This document shows, in pieces, positions 54,301-64,000 of a DNA stretch of 64,000 nucleotides. The position numbers were made by a program, and so were the translations under genes. The DNA is taken from assembly GCA_013399855.1 (NCBI GenBank), contig VXAY01006160.1:126208-190207 (forward strand). Reading direction: 5' to 3'. The notes below the pieces were generated by a model. It searched no databases. It was not told where the DNA came from and saw nothing but the letters and a program-made list of their open reading frames with translations. The first letter of the stretch is position 1; each line of letters begins with the position of its first letter. The stretch is from Oxyruncus cristatus (taxonomy: Eukaryota > Chordata > Aves > Passeriformes > Cotingidae).

Positions 54301-57300
54301 GGTGGAAGCGAAACTAAACCTCCAACTTGGAAACTCCAGTGAGCTGAATGTCAAGGAGCTGGAAAAGGACTGATGACTTTGTCCTTGGCATATTGCAGAA
54401 AAATGGTGGGACTTTCTGATCCAAATACAGCGCGTGCTCATTTTTACGCCAATACATGTTTTTCAATCCGCTTATTGCTTTCAATGCTTTGGTCGTACAA
54501 AGGTTGGTGTGCGTGTGAATTTTTGGTCAGAATTCCCCACTTTACGTGTAACTACATCCTGTAGTTTTCTCAGACTTCATCTTTTCCATAGACACAGTAC
54601 AAGCTGTCTCAGCGAGAGTGACTAATAGCTAAAAACTGCATGGTGCTGGGTAATTTCCAAAGCCTCTTGTAGGACTTGTTTTATAATGTTTGTGGTTTTC
54701 AAGAAATAAACAATAAAATGGGACAAACAACTGTTGTCTCTTGCCCCTGTTTATCTAGCTGAAAATATCTCTTGTCGCTGGTTTGCCAGTACCAACGTAA
54801 GGGCACAGTGACAACTACCAGTTACTAAAATCATATTGCAGGTGACACAAGTGATGCTCTCACCAATACTTAAATTCAGTTTTAGCCAGCTTTTGTTAAG
54901 GCCAGTGATGGAATAGGCCTAATGCGGTGCAGTGTTTGCCACGTAGTTACCACTGGCATTCAGCACTTCCCAATCCTGCTCTCAGTAAAATAAAAAACCC
55001 AGAAAATAAAATCTATTACATGGAAGTCAGGTTATTTATTTTCAGATGTTTCCTTTTTATTGAAACATAGTGTCAATTGCACACATCCATAGATCTTCAG
55101 ACACATCCACAAAAACAGGAACAAGGCTACAAATTGAATCAAAGCCCAAAAAATAAAAATCAAGATACTGAAAAAAAAATTAATTTGATTGGCAAAAACA
55201 GAAAGCCTTTTTTAAAAAGAACAGATTGTATTCTAAGTTTTTGGTCTGAAATTTCATGACCAAGGAACTGAGCCAAAGTTAGCTGGATCCTTCCAGTCTT
55301 CCTGCTCAATACTTTCTCACTGAAGGTCCAAATATATCACTGACTTCACTAGCCCACAAAACATGGGCCTATTCCACCTCCTCATGGACTGGTTCTAAAG
55401 AGTTATTTTAAAACAGGAATAATCCAGACTGTCTCTTCCCTTCTAGCGAAACTGGATTGATTAGTTTGAAATCACAAGATTTAAAAATAAAGGTTTCTTA
55501 AAGTAGGGACAAAGGAGATTAGATTTAAAGATTTAGACAGAAGGCTAATTTACATACAGGTTTGGGAGAGTTGTGTTGTGTTTGTGTAGTTTTTTTAAAA
55601 ATATGGAGTAATGCACATTTTCAACAAAGCCACTACTGGAATTCATTGAAAGAACAGAGGCAACATGAACAGTTACCCTTAAGGGAAAAACAAGCCAAAG
55701 AATGGAAATGTTTTTCAGCCTTATAATGAATTATGTTTCTAATACTTTCGCCACAACAAAGCATTTTATTGAAATGCCTTCTTTGTGCCAGATCAGGACA
55801 CATACAGTATTATTTTAATGAGATTTACAAGAGAACTAACATTGCCAGATGAGATACAGAATTTTAAAAAAAAAAAAAAAGGCTTACTTGTTTTTCAAAA
55901 GCAGTTGGCACAAGCCGCCTCAGCTCTGATAAACTGTTATTTATACGATCACGGCGCCTTTTCTCTATAATCTATTCCCAAAAAAACAAAACACATTAGG
56001 TTTATAAAAAATGTTGGAGGAAAAAAGCACAGCACACGTGCAAATTGTCAGATGTGAAAACAATTAAATGCAACATACCCCTCTTCTTTTCTTTCTGGCC
56101 ATGATCTGAGATGTCGTTGTTGGTGAATTTGATCGAATGACAGAACTATTACTTTGCCTGTGGAACAACAAAAGCATGTCAGGTGTTGCACAACTTGACA
56201 ATGCTCTTTGAAGACACCTTAGGTCACCATATTACGTGTGCAGTCCCTCTCATGCCATTTTCGATGCCTAGAAAACATGCCTTGCATTGCACAGTATTTT
56301 TAAAGAGAGAGAGATTTCAGTTTTGACTGCCCCAGTGTACATTTTGAATTGCAGAACATTCTATTGGAAATAAAGTCCTTTCCTGGAGACAATTCACTGT
56401 ACAGCACAGTGGCTTTAATTTTCTTTGCATATACAGCCCGTTGCATATAAAGCCCCTACAGGCTGAAGAACTGAGCCTAAACCCACGTGAACCATCTCTA
56501 TATGCCAACAGAAGTGCACACTATGACCCAACCTCTGCCAGGCCTGCTGGGTTTTGACGTTCCTGCCCATTGCTATGCAAGTCAATAGATGCTCAAGTAC
56601 GATGCCAGTTACCCAGCCCGGGTCTGTTGCATCCTTCGGCATCGGGAGCAGAATTCAGAATCCATTTTTAAACCTGTACTACCCACGAGTACGAAAAAGC
56701 TTTTATTTTATCATGAGCGAGTGAAAAAAATCCACCAGCCTTTAATACTCATTTGGTCACTGATGCGGATGAGACGGAGGTCCGGTACATGAGCTTGTGA
56801 ATTGGCAGGACCAGCCCTAAAGCCCTTCACCGTGCCCGCATGGAGCGCAGCCCGGCCCTGCCTGGGCAAACACCACTACTCGCCCTCGGCTCGCAAAGCG
56901 GGTTTGCTGAAGTTCAACTGCTGTGGGTCCCTGCTCACTTTCCGCGGATCATTTCCCACTGGCGCCGATTCCCTTACGTTGTTCGGCCTGCTCAGGACCG
57001 ATTTCGGAAAAGATGTGATTGAAAATGGCAAATTAAGCGGAGCTAATGAACGGCAGCCCAGTGGCTCACAAGCTACTTGAGTGCTCCACTTAATTTCGAG
57101 GCTCGAGCAGTGAGACCGCGGGGCTAATTTTTGGTGGACTAAGAACGAGCTGCCAGCTGACCGGGAGGGACACAACAGCATCCCGCTCTGCCCTCAGGGG
57201 GCCACCCCCTCCCCCCGACGGGGCGGCCGGGATTCCCGCCCGCCCTGCCCCATCCCGGGGCGCACCCCGGCCCGTGCTACCGGCAGAGACGGCGGCCACG

Positions 57301-57399
57301 GGGGTGTCCCACTTACCCCGAGTAGTTGTTCTCACTCCCCACGTCTATAGTCTCGTCCATGTCGCTGTCTGAGGTAGTTTCCTCGCAAGGTCGCTTCAT
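47679..57399 (-). CDS. HEY2: HEY2, Hes-related bHLH-Orange transcriptional repressor (five coding exons)
   Basis: This gene encodes a nuclear DNA-binding repressor downstream of Notch, known in vertebrates for roles in heart, artery and inner-ear patterning. The coding sequence joins 57399-57317, 56157-56079, 55971-55888, 53314-53233 and 48358-47679, read on the minus strand. It totals 1008 nt, or 335 residues, close to the 337 I recall for human HEY2. The bHLH spans about residues 48-103, with the Gly in the basic region (KKRRG then IIEKRRRDR) that marks HEY rather than HES proteins. The Orange domain spans about 119-160, followed by a His-rich stretch near 175-184. The C-terminus carries YRPW (325-328) and ends GTEVGAF. 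Every junction has GT-AG signals, and the phases join without a frameshift or internal stop. The match to HEY2 over HEY1 or HEYL rests on the N-terminus ([10 protein letters not shown]...) and the His/Ala-rich tail. It looks fully functional. Confidence 0.97.
48359..53232 (-). other. HEY2: HEY2 intron 4
   Basis: This 4.9-kb intron is the largest in the gene. I see no coding exon and no clear transposon in it. It holds a short 21-bp near-duplicate (49329-49349 and 49351-49371, core CAAGTGCCCTT) and a candidate regulatory block near 52220-52440. The region 49700-50900 is moderately GC-rich with only shadow frames. Confidence 0.8.
52220..52440. promoter_or_regulatory. HEY2: Candidate enhancer in HEY2 intron 4
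   Basis: TAATTG, TTTAATC, a RUNX-type ACCACAA and a CCTATATGG box (one base short of a CArG box) cluster in about 200 bp. There is no repeat signature and the complexity is even. Function is inferred. Confidence 0.25.
53233..53314 (-). CDS. HEY2: HEY2 coding exon 4 (loop and helix 2)
   Basis: This 82-nt exon encodes [18 protein letters not shown] and on to QATGGK, plus the first base of a Gly codon. It forms the loop and helix 2 of the bHLH dimer interface. The acceptor is CTCAAAG and the donor AAAG|GTAAGG. It is too short for the open-frame list and was found by reading the minus strand for the expected helix 2. Confidence 0.95.
53315..55887 (-). other. HEY2: HEY2 intron 3
   Basis: This 2.6-kb intron has normal splice borders. 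No repeat or RNA gene was recognised in it. It has an A-run (55866-55880) close to the donor of exon 3. Confidence 0.8.
55888..55971 (-). CDS. HEY2: HEY2 coding exon 3 (basic region and helix 1)
   Basis: This exon is 84 nt, exactly 28 codons, from [12 protein letters not shown] to TAFEKQ. It carries the basic residues that contact DNA and helix 1 of the bHLH. The acceptor is AATAG and the donor CAA|GTAAGC. An A-run on the plus strand (55866-55880) sits just past the donor in intron 3. Confidence 0.96.
56079..56157 (-). CDS. HEY2: HEY2 coding exon 2
   Basis: This 79-nt exon completes the split Gly codon and encodes [19 protein letters not shown] followed by ARKKRRG, the start of the basic region. 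The acceptor reads CCACAG and the donor GTATGT. The 107-bp intron after it (55972-56078) is the shortest in the gene. Confidence 0.96.
56158..57316 (-). other. HEY2: HEY2 intron 1
   Basis: This 1.16-kb intron becomes GC-rich toward exon 1, where the CpG island begins (from about 56800). One further GTGGGAA core for RBPJ reads on the minus strand at 56959-56953. Confidence 0.8.
57317..57399 (-). CDS. HEY2: HEY2 coding exon 1
   Basis: This exon encodes the acidic N-terminus, [18 protein letters not shown] and on to ENNYS, plus two bases of a Gly codon. It ends at a GTAAGT donor with two codon bases left over. The start ATG has A at -3. No in-frame alternative start is needed because the N-terminus matches the known family start. 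The exon lies inside the CpG island. Confidence 0.96.
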
Positions 57400-57511
57400 C
57401 GTGAGCAAAGGGCGCGGCGCACCTTCTAGGCGGGGGCAGAGATAAATAAATCCGGGGGGGGTTCCAGCACACCACCACGCCGCCAGCAAACCAAACCCTG
57501 TCTGAGACGCT

Positions 57512-57519
57512 TTCCCACG
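57512..57519 (-). promoter_or_regulatory. HEY2: RBPJ (CSL) binding site in the HEY2 promoter
   Basis: The minus strand reads CGTGGGAA here, 113-120 bp upstream of the HEY2 ATG. This is the high-affinity consensus for RBPJ, the DNA-binding partner of the Notch intracellular domain. HEY2 is a known direct Notch target, so position and orientation make sense. No head-to-head partner site was seen close by. Confidence 0.6.
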
Positions 57520-59359
57520 CCGCGGCACAGCCTCAAGCCCGACGGCCCGCCCCCGGCAAGGCCCGCCCTGCCGAGGGTGACGGGAGGGGGCCGCCCACCG
57601 CCGGGCCGCGGAGCCGTGCGGAGGAGCGGGCGGTCGCCCAGCGGGGGCCTGGCCGCCCTCGGATCGCGGCAGGCGGAGAGCGGAGCCGCGGAGATGCCAC
57701 CGGCACAGGGCCGGGAAAGGGCGGCGCGGGGCCCCGGGTATCCTCAGAGGTCTCTCTCCGGGGGAAAGAAGCGCCATCAGGCTCCCAGCCCTCCCACACC
57801 GCCGGAGGAGGTGGAGGGGAGGCAGGAGGCGGCCCCGCTGTCCGTGTCTCACCCGGCATTTAGGAAGACCTTGCTCGCCCTGGCCCCTAAGATAGGAGCC
57901 GGATCAGATTCCCGGCCCCGTACTCCAGAGTCCCAGGCGGTGGCGAGCAGCCCTGACCGCCTCTGTTGGGGTGCTGTGGGTTGTCTTAGCGGGCACACGA
58001 GGTCGGGCTGGAGAGTTTTCCAATCCCGGCGAAGGTATAAATCTGGCCACCCCGGCCCGCTGGGCTCCACGGGTGCGCCGAGGGGTAGCGGGCGCCTGCA
58101 GGGCCGGGAGCCAAGCACGGCGATAATCCCTTCTGGGAACGACTTGGAGGAAGTTTAGCGTCCCGCTTACCGGAGGATCTAGCAAGCGGGTTCTATTTTG
58201 CTTTTGTTTGGGATTTCCCCACCCCGTTTGTTTGTGTGTTCAAATTCCGGGTCCCTGACAAAACACATTCGGAGTGGTATGTTCTCCGCAGAAATTTAAT
58301 CTTTCGACTTTGGTGCCCGTCCCTCTGCCTGTTCCCCCCTCCGTCCCTTTTGCCATCTTCCTGGGAACATTTTTCTCCCACCCTTGCTGCCGGGACGCTG
58401 GCCCAGAGGGGCCGGGCCGGGGCGGGGAAGGTTCAGCACCAGCTCGGATACCGCCGCGTTATCCTGGCTCTCGGGGCACACGGGGCCGAGGTCGCTCAAC
58501 AGCCCCGAGAACTTGCGGGCTAACGGCCAGGCGGCGCGGCGAGGGGGCTACCCCTACCACGCATCGAGTCGGAGCAGGAGCAGCCCCCTTGCCACCCCAC
58601 CTGGCCACCCAAGGCTGCGGCTGCCCGTCCTGGGCTCCGGGGAGCGCTGCGGCAGCACCTGCCGGAGAGAGAGGCGGGAAGCAATTAGCGGCATCGCCGC
58701 AAAGTGATAAAAGTGGCGAGGGGTCGCCTCCCTTTCGGGCTGGCGTGGAGCCGCGACCTTCACCATGGCACCGGGTTTCCAGGCGGCGACAGCACGATGT
58801 TGCTATGTCCCGAAGGAGGGAGAAAGAAGGGGTTTAGGGCTCGAATGGCTTCGGCTTTCCTTTCGGGACAAGCTGAGAGCTGGGCGGGCCTGAAGCAGCG
58901 ACTACCTTCCCGGCCGCCTCTGCTCGCGGGTGGAATTTGCCCCAGCTGCCTTATATTTAGCAGCCAACAGTGCCAATCACGCAGTTTTCCACTCAGTTAA
59001 ATCCCATGGAAGGTGCAGGTGGTTTGGTTCGTTTGCGGGTGTGCGTGCGGGAAAGGGCCGTGGCGAAAGAGAAACCGGCGCCAGCTCTTTTTTACGCCAA
59101 CATCCGCCATCTCTGCAATTATATTTGGTGGCACGTCGGGTGTTCGCCCTTTCATGTGGATGTTGCTACTATGTAAAGGAACAGCGGGATTTCACGCCTC
59201 ATTGCCCTACCAGGACATCCTTTTCATGCCCGCGTTTGCAGAGTTACTAAAAGCTCCGCGGCTGCTCAGACAGCAGAAGCGAGCGCCCGCGGGAATGGCG
59301 AAGACAGCTCCCGGGAACTTGGGACGCACTCCCCACAATGGCCCCTTTGATGGGGTCTG

Positions 59360-59478
59360 AACAAAAAAAAAACAAACAAAAAAAACCAACAAAAAACCAC
59401 CCAAACCAAAAACAAAGAAACAAACAAAAAGCCCCCAAACAAACAAACAAAAAAAACCCACGAACAAACAACCCCAAA
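59360..59478 (+). repeat. (AAAC)n-type low-complexity tract in the HEY2 island
   Basis: About 120 bases are made almost only of A and C in AAAC-like units with some G. It interrupts GC-rich island DNA about 2 kb upstream of HEY2. The long frames read through it on the minus strand (Phe/Val/Cys-rich) are not genes. Confidence 0.9.
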
Positions 59479-60927
59479 AAGTACCGGGACTTTTCGGGAA
59501 AGTGGACTTGCAGGAGCAGCCTGCAGCGCCCGACTGCAATTTGAAGCACAAACGCTTTAGAAATCTGGGATTAGGCTCAGCAGTTTTACTGTTCGATATG
59601 GGGATTTCTAGAATATTTTTTTAAAAAATCAAGTAAACAAAAACCACCCTGAAGTTCCTTTCGTTGTCTGTTCTGTGACGACACGGGAGACCCGCGAGAG
59701 CCAGGCCCGCTCCCGCCGCCGGCCGGGACCCTTGTGCTGGGCGCCCCCGGGAGCGGCCGTGAGACGCTGCTCGGCCGCAGACATCGCCTTTCAGAGTGGG
59801 GCGAGGATTGGTAGGTCTGAGTTTAAATCCGTGTTACCCGCCTGGGCTGCAGCTGCTCGGGAGGCGCCTACAAACACGGAGCCACAGGCTCCAGGGTGGG
59901 TGTGTGGATCCCCGCTAAAGCACGCGAATCACCCGAGGATGTTGGTGCGTTTGTGAGCTGTCTCGGCGTTTTGCACAGAAATCTTTTAATGTCACGCGTC
60001 GGTGCCGCTGGATTTGTAATTTCTGCTCACTCTGGAAATAGCTCCTGCTGCTTAATGGTATAATTTTTTTCCTCTGGGGCACGAGTCCCGCGTGCTTTTC
60101 TCCTACAGAAACCTGAGCTATCTTAAGGTTACCTCCCCGAGTAGAGTTTATGTCAGCGTCCTTTGTCGTGGATCCGGCTACTAAATCCTCCTGGCAGCCT
60201 CGCTGAAGTCCCTCCTCCGGCAAACTCCTGTTTTCATTTTGCCCAGATTAATTTTTTTTTTTTTTTTTAAGAGGTCTACCTGTTCCCTGAGGGAGGAATT
60301 ACGGGCTTTCCCAGGACACAGCGAGGATGGCAAGGCCTTTGCACCCCCTCCAGGTCTCGGGCTTGCCCCCCGCGGCCAGTGCTCTGCCGGCAGGCAAGGG
60401 CTCCGTGGGGACCCCCGGATAGCACCACCACCCACGGGTGGGGCAGGGGCTGCGGCGGGCCCTCCGCGCTCGGGGAGCCGCCGTCGCGGGACGAAGCCTC
60501 TTGTTCTGCTTTGGCCCCGGGTCTATGGCTCTGTGTCCCTTTTTCCAGTGGCCCTGCAGAGGACTTGCTGCGGCGGGATTGCCCGCTCTGCTAGCAGCAC
60601 TCAGCGGTAAACAGCCACGCATTTGAAGCTCAGAGAAATGCATCTCTCTCCATTCCCCGGTGCTTTTTCCTCCAAAGGGAAAAAGCCGGGCAGACTCGCC
60701 ACCTCCCTCCCGCCTGGAGGCCCCGGGACAGCCCCCGCTCTCACCCACCGCAGGCAGGGAGAGCCGGGTGGCGACCCTCTCTCGCCGAGCAGCTTTTCCC
60801 CGGGAGAGGCAGCCCCAGCCGGCGGGCGGACAGCGGCTCCGCGGAGGCTCCTCGGCCCGCAGGGCTCCTGTCCCGGCTAAGGGCCGGCGGGAGGAGGTCA
60901 GGCAGCTCCCCCTCCCTCCCTCGGGTT

Positions 60928-60992
60928 TGTTTTCTTGTGGCTTTGTTGTTTGTTTGTTTTATTTTGGGGTTTTTGTTTGTTTGTTTTTTGCT
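60928..60992 (+). repeat. (GTTT)n-type low-complexity tract
   Basis: This T/G-rich run of GTTT units is the reverse complement in type of the tract at 59360-59478. Another T/G-rich run follows at 61460-61499, and (GTTT)4 at 61684-61699. Confidence 0.9.
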
Positions 60993-61109
60993 CTTGGAAA
61001 ACTTGGTGCTCGGTGTGGCTGCGGGGCCTGGAGGCGGCAGTGGGACGCGCCCCCGTGGGCGCTCCGGGGCGCGGTGGGGTCGGTGCCCCCCGCCAGGGGC
61101 TGAGCTGTG

Positions 61110-63728
61110 GGGGCGCTTCCAGAATTGGCTTGCGAAATAAGCAAAGCAGGATATTCGCGATACATCTATAGAGCCGGCTCTCGCAGAGAAGCGATTCTCG
61201 TCTGCTCCGTCCCCGAAAATGAAACTTCCTTTTCCCCGAGGTTTCGGGATTGCCCCTTTTACACGGCGCTTTGAGCCATTTAAGATTAAATAGCTGGGGG
61301 TTTAAAGACTGTTTTAAAAATGTGCGCGGCCTCCTGAAAGAACTGAAGTTTTGCTTAGCAGCTCTCTTCAAAGGGACTCAAGATTGTCCCGAGTTTCTTT
61401 ACTGGACACGGAAGGCACTCAGACCGCTCAGACTTTTAAGTCTCAGAGCGTGGTGGGGTGTTTTTTTTTTTGTTTGTTTTGGGTTTTTTTTTTTTTTTGG
61501 ATATACTTGACCCTCTCTCGCTCTAAGCAAGCATTTTTATCCCATTTCCTTCACTCAGTAAGCAGCCTCTTAGGGGATAACTGTTGTATTGCTTTCAAGT
61601 TACCTTCTCATGTTGGGAAGCTCTTAAGAATAGTAAAGATAGACAATTTGCGTTCATGGACTACAAATGATCACACTGTACTTTTGTTTGTTTGTTTGTT
61701 GGACTCATCACTAACTGCCAGGAAAACAAGAGAAAAATCCTTCTTGATTTTTTCTTTTCTCCAGTGTGATTGCAAATAGAAGGTTAACATGATTTCTGGC
61801 CACATTCATACCAAGGTGGAATGGACAGACCGAAGTGAGAGCAGACAACTGAGGAAACCATGTGTTATGAAGCTGAAGGAAATAATGCTCAGAAAAGGTG
61901 ACACCTTAAAGTGTGTGGCTTTGCCTAGACAGTGGCTGCGCACGGGTGGATTAGCTGGGTTGTCGGATTCTTGCCAATGGGTTATATAGGGGCTGATCCA
62001 CAGGTGATTAGTGCAGTAGTACAATAACCTCGTAGATACTGATAAAACTGCAATGCCCTTGGATGCAATCACTCCAGTAGATCACTTCAGCTTACTTCAG
62101 TTTTGGGAAGGGTAAAACATGCACAAAGACATGATATAATAAACTAACATTTCAAGCTGGAGATGATTGATGATTGACCATCAAGATGCGATGGGTACTT
62201 ACAGACCTTTCTCAGTAACAACTTTTAATGTTTATCATTGAGCTATACCTCCACAAATCTGATCTTGGTCACGTAGTGAAGTTGTCTATCAGGTTTTTTA
62301 GGCTGAGCACTGAAAACATAACTGCATCCCCTGTAATGTGTCACACTACTTCTCTGCTTTCAGTGCCTACAGAGGTCAATGGATGCACCCTCCTGGGTCG
62401 AGTGCTTCCTCCTGGCCCCTAGTCAATAGGTGCTGCATGTTTGTCCAGTCCTCCCATTCAATGCATGCAATGCTCTCCCTGAGAGCTGTCACTACATTGT
62501 AGGTGATACAGAAAGACAGGAATATGTCCTCTGGCTCCCACTTTCTGGTGATAACAAGGGTGATGAAACAGCACCACAAGGAAGGGCTGCTGGAGAGGCC
62601 AAACGCTGCAGTTAAGAGTCTCATCCTTAACTCTTTGCTCCTTGGCACGCTTCCTGTGTGAGCTCAGGCACTCAAGACAATTAATTAAATTAACAAAAGA
62701 TGTAAATTAAAAGTGTCTGTGAACTGTATTGAACTTCAATTTGCATGCTCTTATTCACGACAGAACTGGCTGCAATTTGATTTAAATTAATTCACTTTCA
62801 GAATAAAATAACACTGAGTAGAATAAAAGCAGCTTGGGTTTTGAATGGATGTCTACATAGAATTGTTTGTGGTTTAACTAATCCACTCTAAAAATTAACT
62901 CTGTTAATTTTCCTAGGCATTTCCATCTACCCTGGCTTGCTTTGTCCCTCTATTTTAGGCCCCTATCCATAAAATGGAAATAGTAATTGCCTGCTAACAG
63001 TTTAAAATCATTGTGTGAAGGGTCTTGGTAATGGCAGTGTTTTGCCTGATACTCAGCATATATGTTCTGCAAAAGTCAGGTCCTGATTTTATACACATGT
63101 GCAAAATTCTTGCCTGGTAATATTTTATGAGGACTGTACCCAGCTGTACATGACCACAGAAGACGTGGCAGCAGTGGAGAATTAGGGCATCGTTGTGCAT
63201 TTTAAACTTCCACGGAACATCTCCTTGGCTTTGGCTCTGTGTTTTCTTCAAAGACTATGGGCCAAGATTTAAGAACTCACTAACTTTAGCCATCTTAATG
63301 AACAACTTCAATGGTGCTAATGGGAACTAGGGCACTTCCTTTATTAATGGAAATCAGGCCACTTCATTACCTCACAAAAATATACAGAACCTAGTCTCAC
63401 GGTTTTCTGCACAACACGAATTATGAACTTTAATCTATTTTAGAGGTAGCTCTATTAATATCCACAGATCTGTAGCAAGAATAGAACTACCCTATTATAA
63501 TGGAAATAGAGCACTTGTAAAAATGAGCACATAATCACAGCTTTCTCATTGGAACTCATTTCTGTTTAGATACATTTTCACAGTGGTGAAGCATGGTTTA
63601 ATTCACTAGTATGTGCAGCAAGCAAGGCTAGATAAACACATCCTGTGTCGAAAATGGGGACCTTGAATTTTTTAATAAAATCTTTGTGGGTTTTGAGCTA
63701 AAGGAATTCTATTTTTTTTTTTTTTTTT
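61110..63728. other. Upstream flank of HEY2, no gene seen
   Basis: Composition returns to AT-rich after the island. It contains T/G simple repeats (61460-61499 and 61684-61699) and the AT-rich motif block noted separately. I see no exon and no recognised transposon. The last 240 bases (63760-64000) are likewise featureless. Confidence 0.6.
62685..62910. promoter_or_regulatory. HEY2: AT-rich homeodomain-type block 5 kb upstream of HEY2
   Basis: TTAATTAAATTAAC, AAATTAAAAG, a POU-like TTTGCATGC, ATTTAAATTAATTC and GTTAATTTTCC cluster in 220 bp of otherwise unremarkable upstream DNA. This looks like a developmental enhancer, but nothing beyond motif density supports it. Confidence 0.3.
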
Positions 63729-63756
63729 NNNNNNNNNNNNNNNNNNNNNNNNNNNN
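63729..63756. other. Assembly gap (28 N) inside a poly-T run
   Basis: This short gap is flanked by T-runs on both sides (63712-63728 and 63757-63763), so it is probably a homopolymer of uncertain length. Confidence 1.
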
Positions 63757-64000
63757 TTTTTTTCAGCATTTTCTTTTAATTCTTTTATGTTTTCACTCCA
63801 AATGGGACTTCTTTCATGCTTTTTGGTTGCCAAAAACTGGAGAATTGTCATTATTTGCTTTTTTATTGTTGTTTGCTCTTTTAAGATAAAAACAAAGATG
63901 CTTTCCAGAAAGCTAGGAAGGAACCAATTTTAAGGCAATGCTAAGATTTTAGCCAAGATTTATTTATGAGAGAAAATAGTGTATCATCTTCAGGCTTCAA

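Larger units (their letters stand above)
56800..61100. promoter_or_regulatory. HEY2: CpG island over HEY2 promoter, exon 1 and upstream region
   Basis: GC content and CpG density rise sharply at about 56800 and stay high to about 61100, far past the first exon at 57317-57399. Such broad islands are usual for developmental transcription factors, and many are Polycomb-marked in stem cells. The island is broken by AC-rich (59360-59478) and GT-rich (60928-60992) runs. Open frames of 100-190 codons inside it on both strands are what GC-rich DNA gives by chance. Confidence 0.8.

Noticed and set aside
57313..58185. Frames of 90-193 residues in the HEY2 promoter, one of which contains the true HEY2 N-terminus at its end
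   Set aside because: Only the last 28 residues from 57399 match HEY2. The upstream extension is Pro/Arg-rich leader sequence with no conservation known to me.
59207..59551. Minus-strand frames rich in Phe, Val and Cys that look like membrane segments
   Set aside because: They are translations of the (AAAC)n tract and have no coding signal outside it.
1..64000. Search for CRISPR arrays, operons and bacterial mobile elements
   Set aside because: The window is vertebrate nuclear DNA with introns, CR1 and an LTR. No regularly spaced repeats were seen.

Overview
The window looks like bird nuclear DNA. It carries several 3' fragments of CR1 LINEs and one solo retroviral LTR of a type I recognise from songbird and other bird genomes. 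Long AT-rich introns alternate with sharp GC-rich islands, two assembly gaps are present, and the genes are split by GT-AG introns. Two protein-coding genes and one tRNA gene can be supported. Both protein genes read on the minus strand, and their order (NCOA7 promoter, tRNA-Glu, HEY2) matches what I recall of human chromosome 6q22.

Left part (about 1-33,150): the 5' half of NCOA7, minus strand. The only coding exon seen is 7,585-7,716. It starts METKEEKKERRQGYFAR and ends in a GTAAGG donor. The rest of the coding exons must lie left of the window. From 7,717 to about 33,000 is 5' non-coding intron, with CR1 fragments, an unexplained GC-rich island with a 275-base gap at about 25,480-26,070, and a CpG island at 32,400-33,150 that is the best candidate for the main promoter and first exon. 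A canonical tRNA-Glu(CTC) gene sits just upstream of that island at 33,199-33,270, plus strand.

Middle (about 33,300-46,320): the spacer between the NCOA7 promoter and the HEY2 3' end. It holds two CR1 fragments in opposite orientation, a solo LTR (35,003-35,499) with a 4-5 bp flanking duplication, and several blocks that look like non-coding regulatory elements rather than decayed repeats.

Right part (about 46,325-57,400): HEY2, the Notch target and bHLH-Orange repressor, minus strand. All five coding exons are intact and give a 335-residue protein with correct splice sites. The first exon lies in a CpG island of about 4 kb (56,800-61,100) with an RBPJ-type CGTGGGAA site 113 bp upstream of the ATG. 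From 61,100 to the end is upstream non-coding DNA with an AT-rich homeodomain-type block near 62,690-62,910.

I found no clear new biological system. The least explained items are the gapped GC-rich island at 25.5 kb, the paired hairpins near 37.83 kb, and the tRNA-NCOA7 promoter arrangement.
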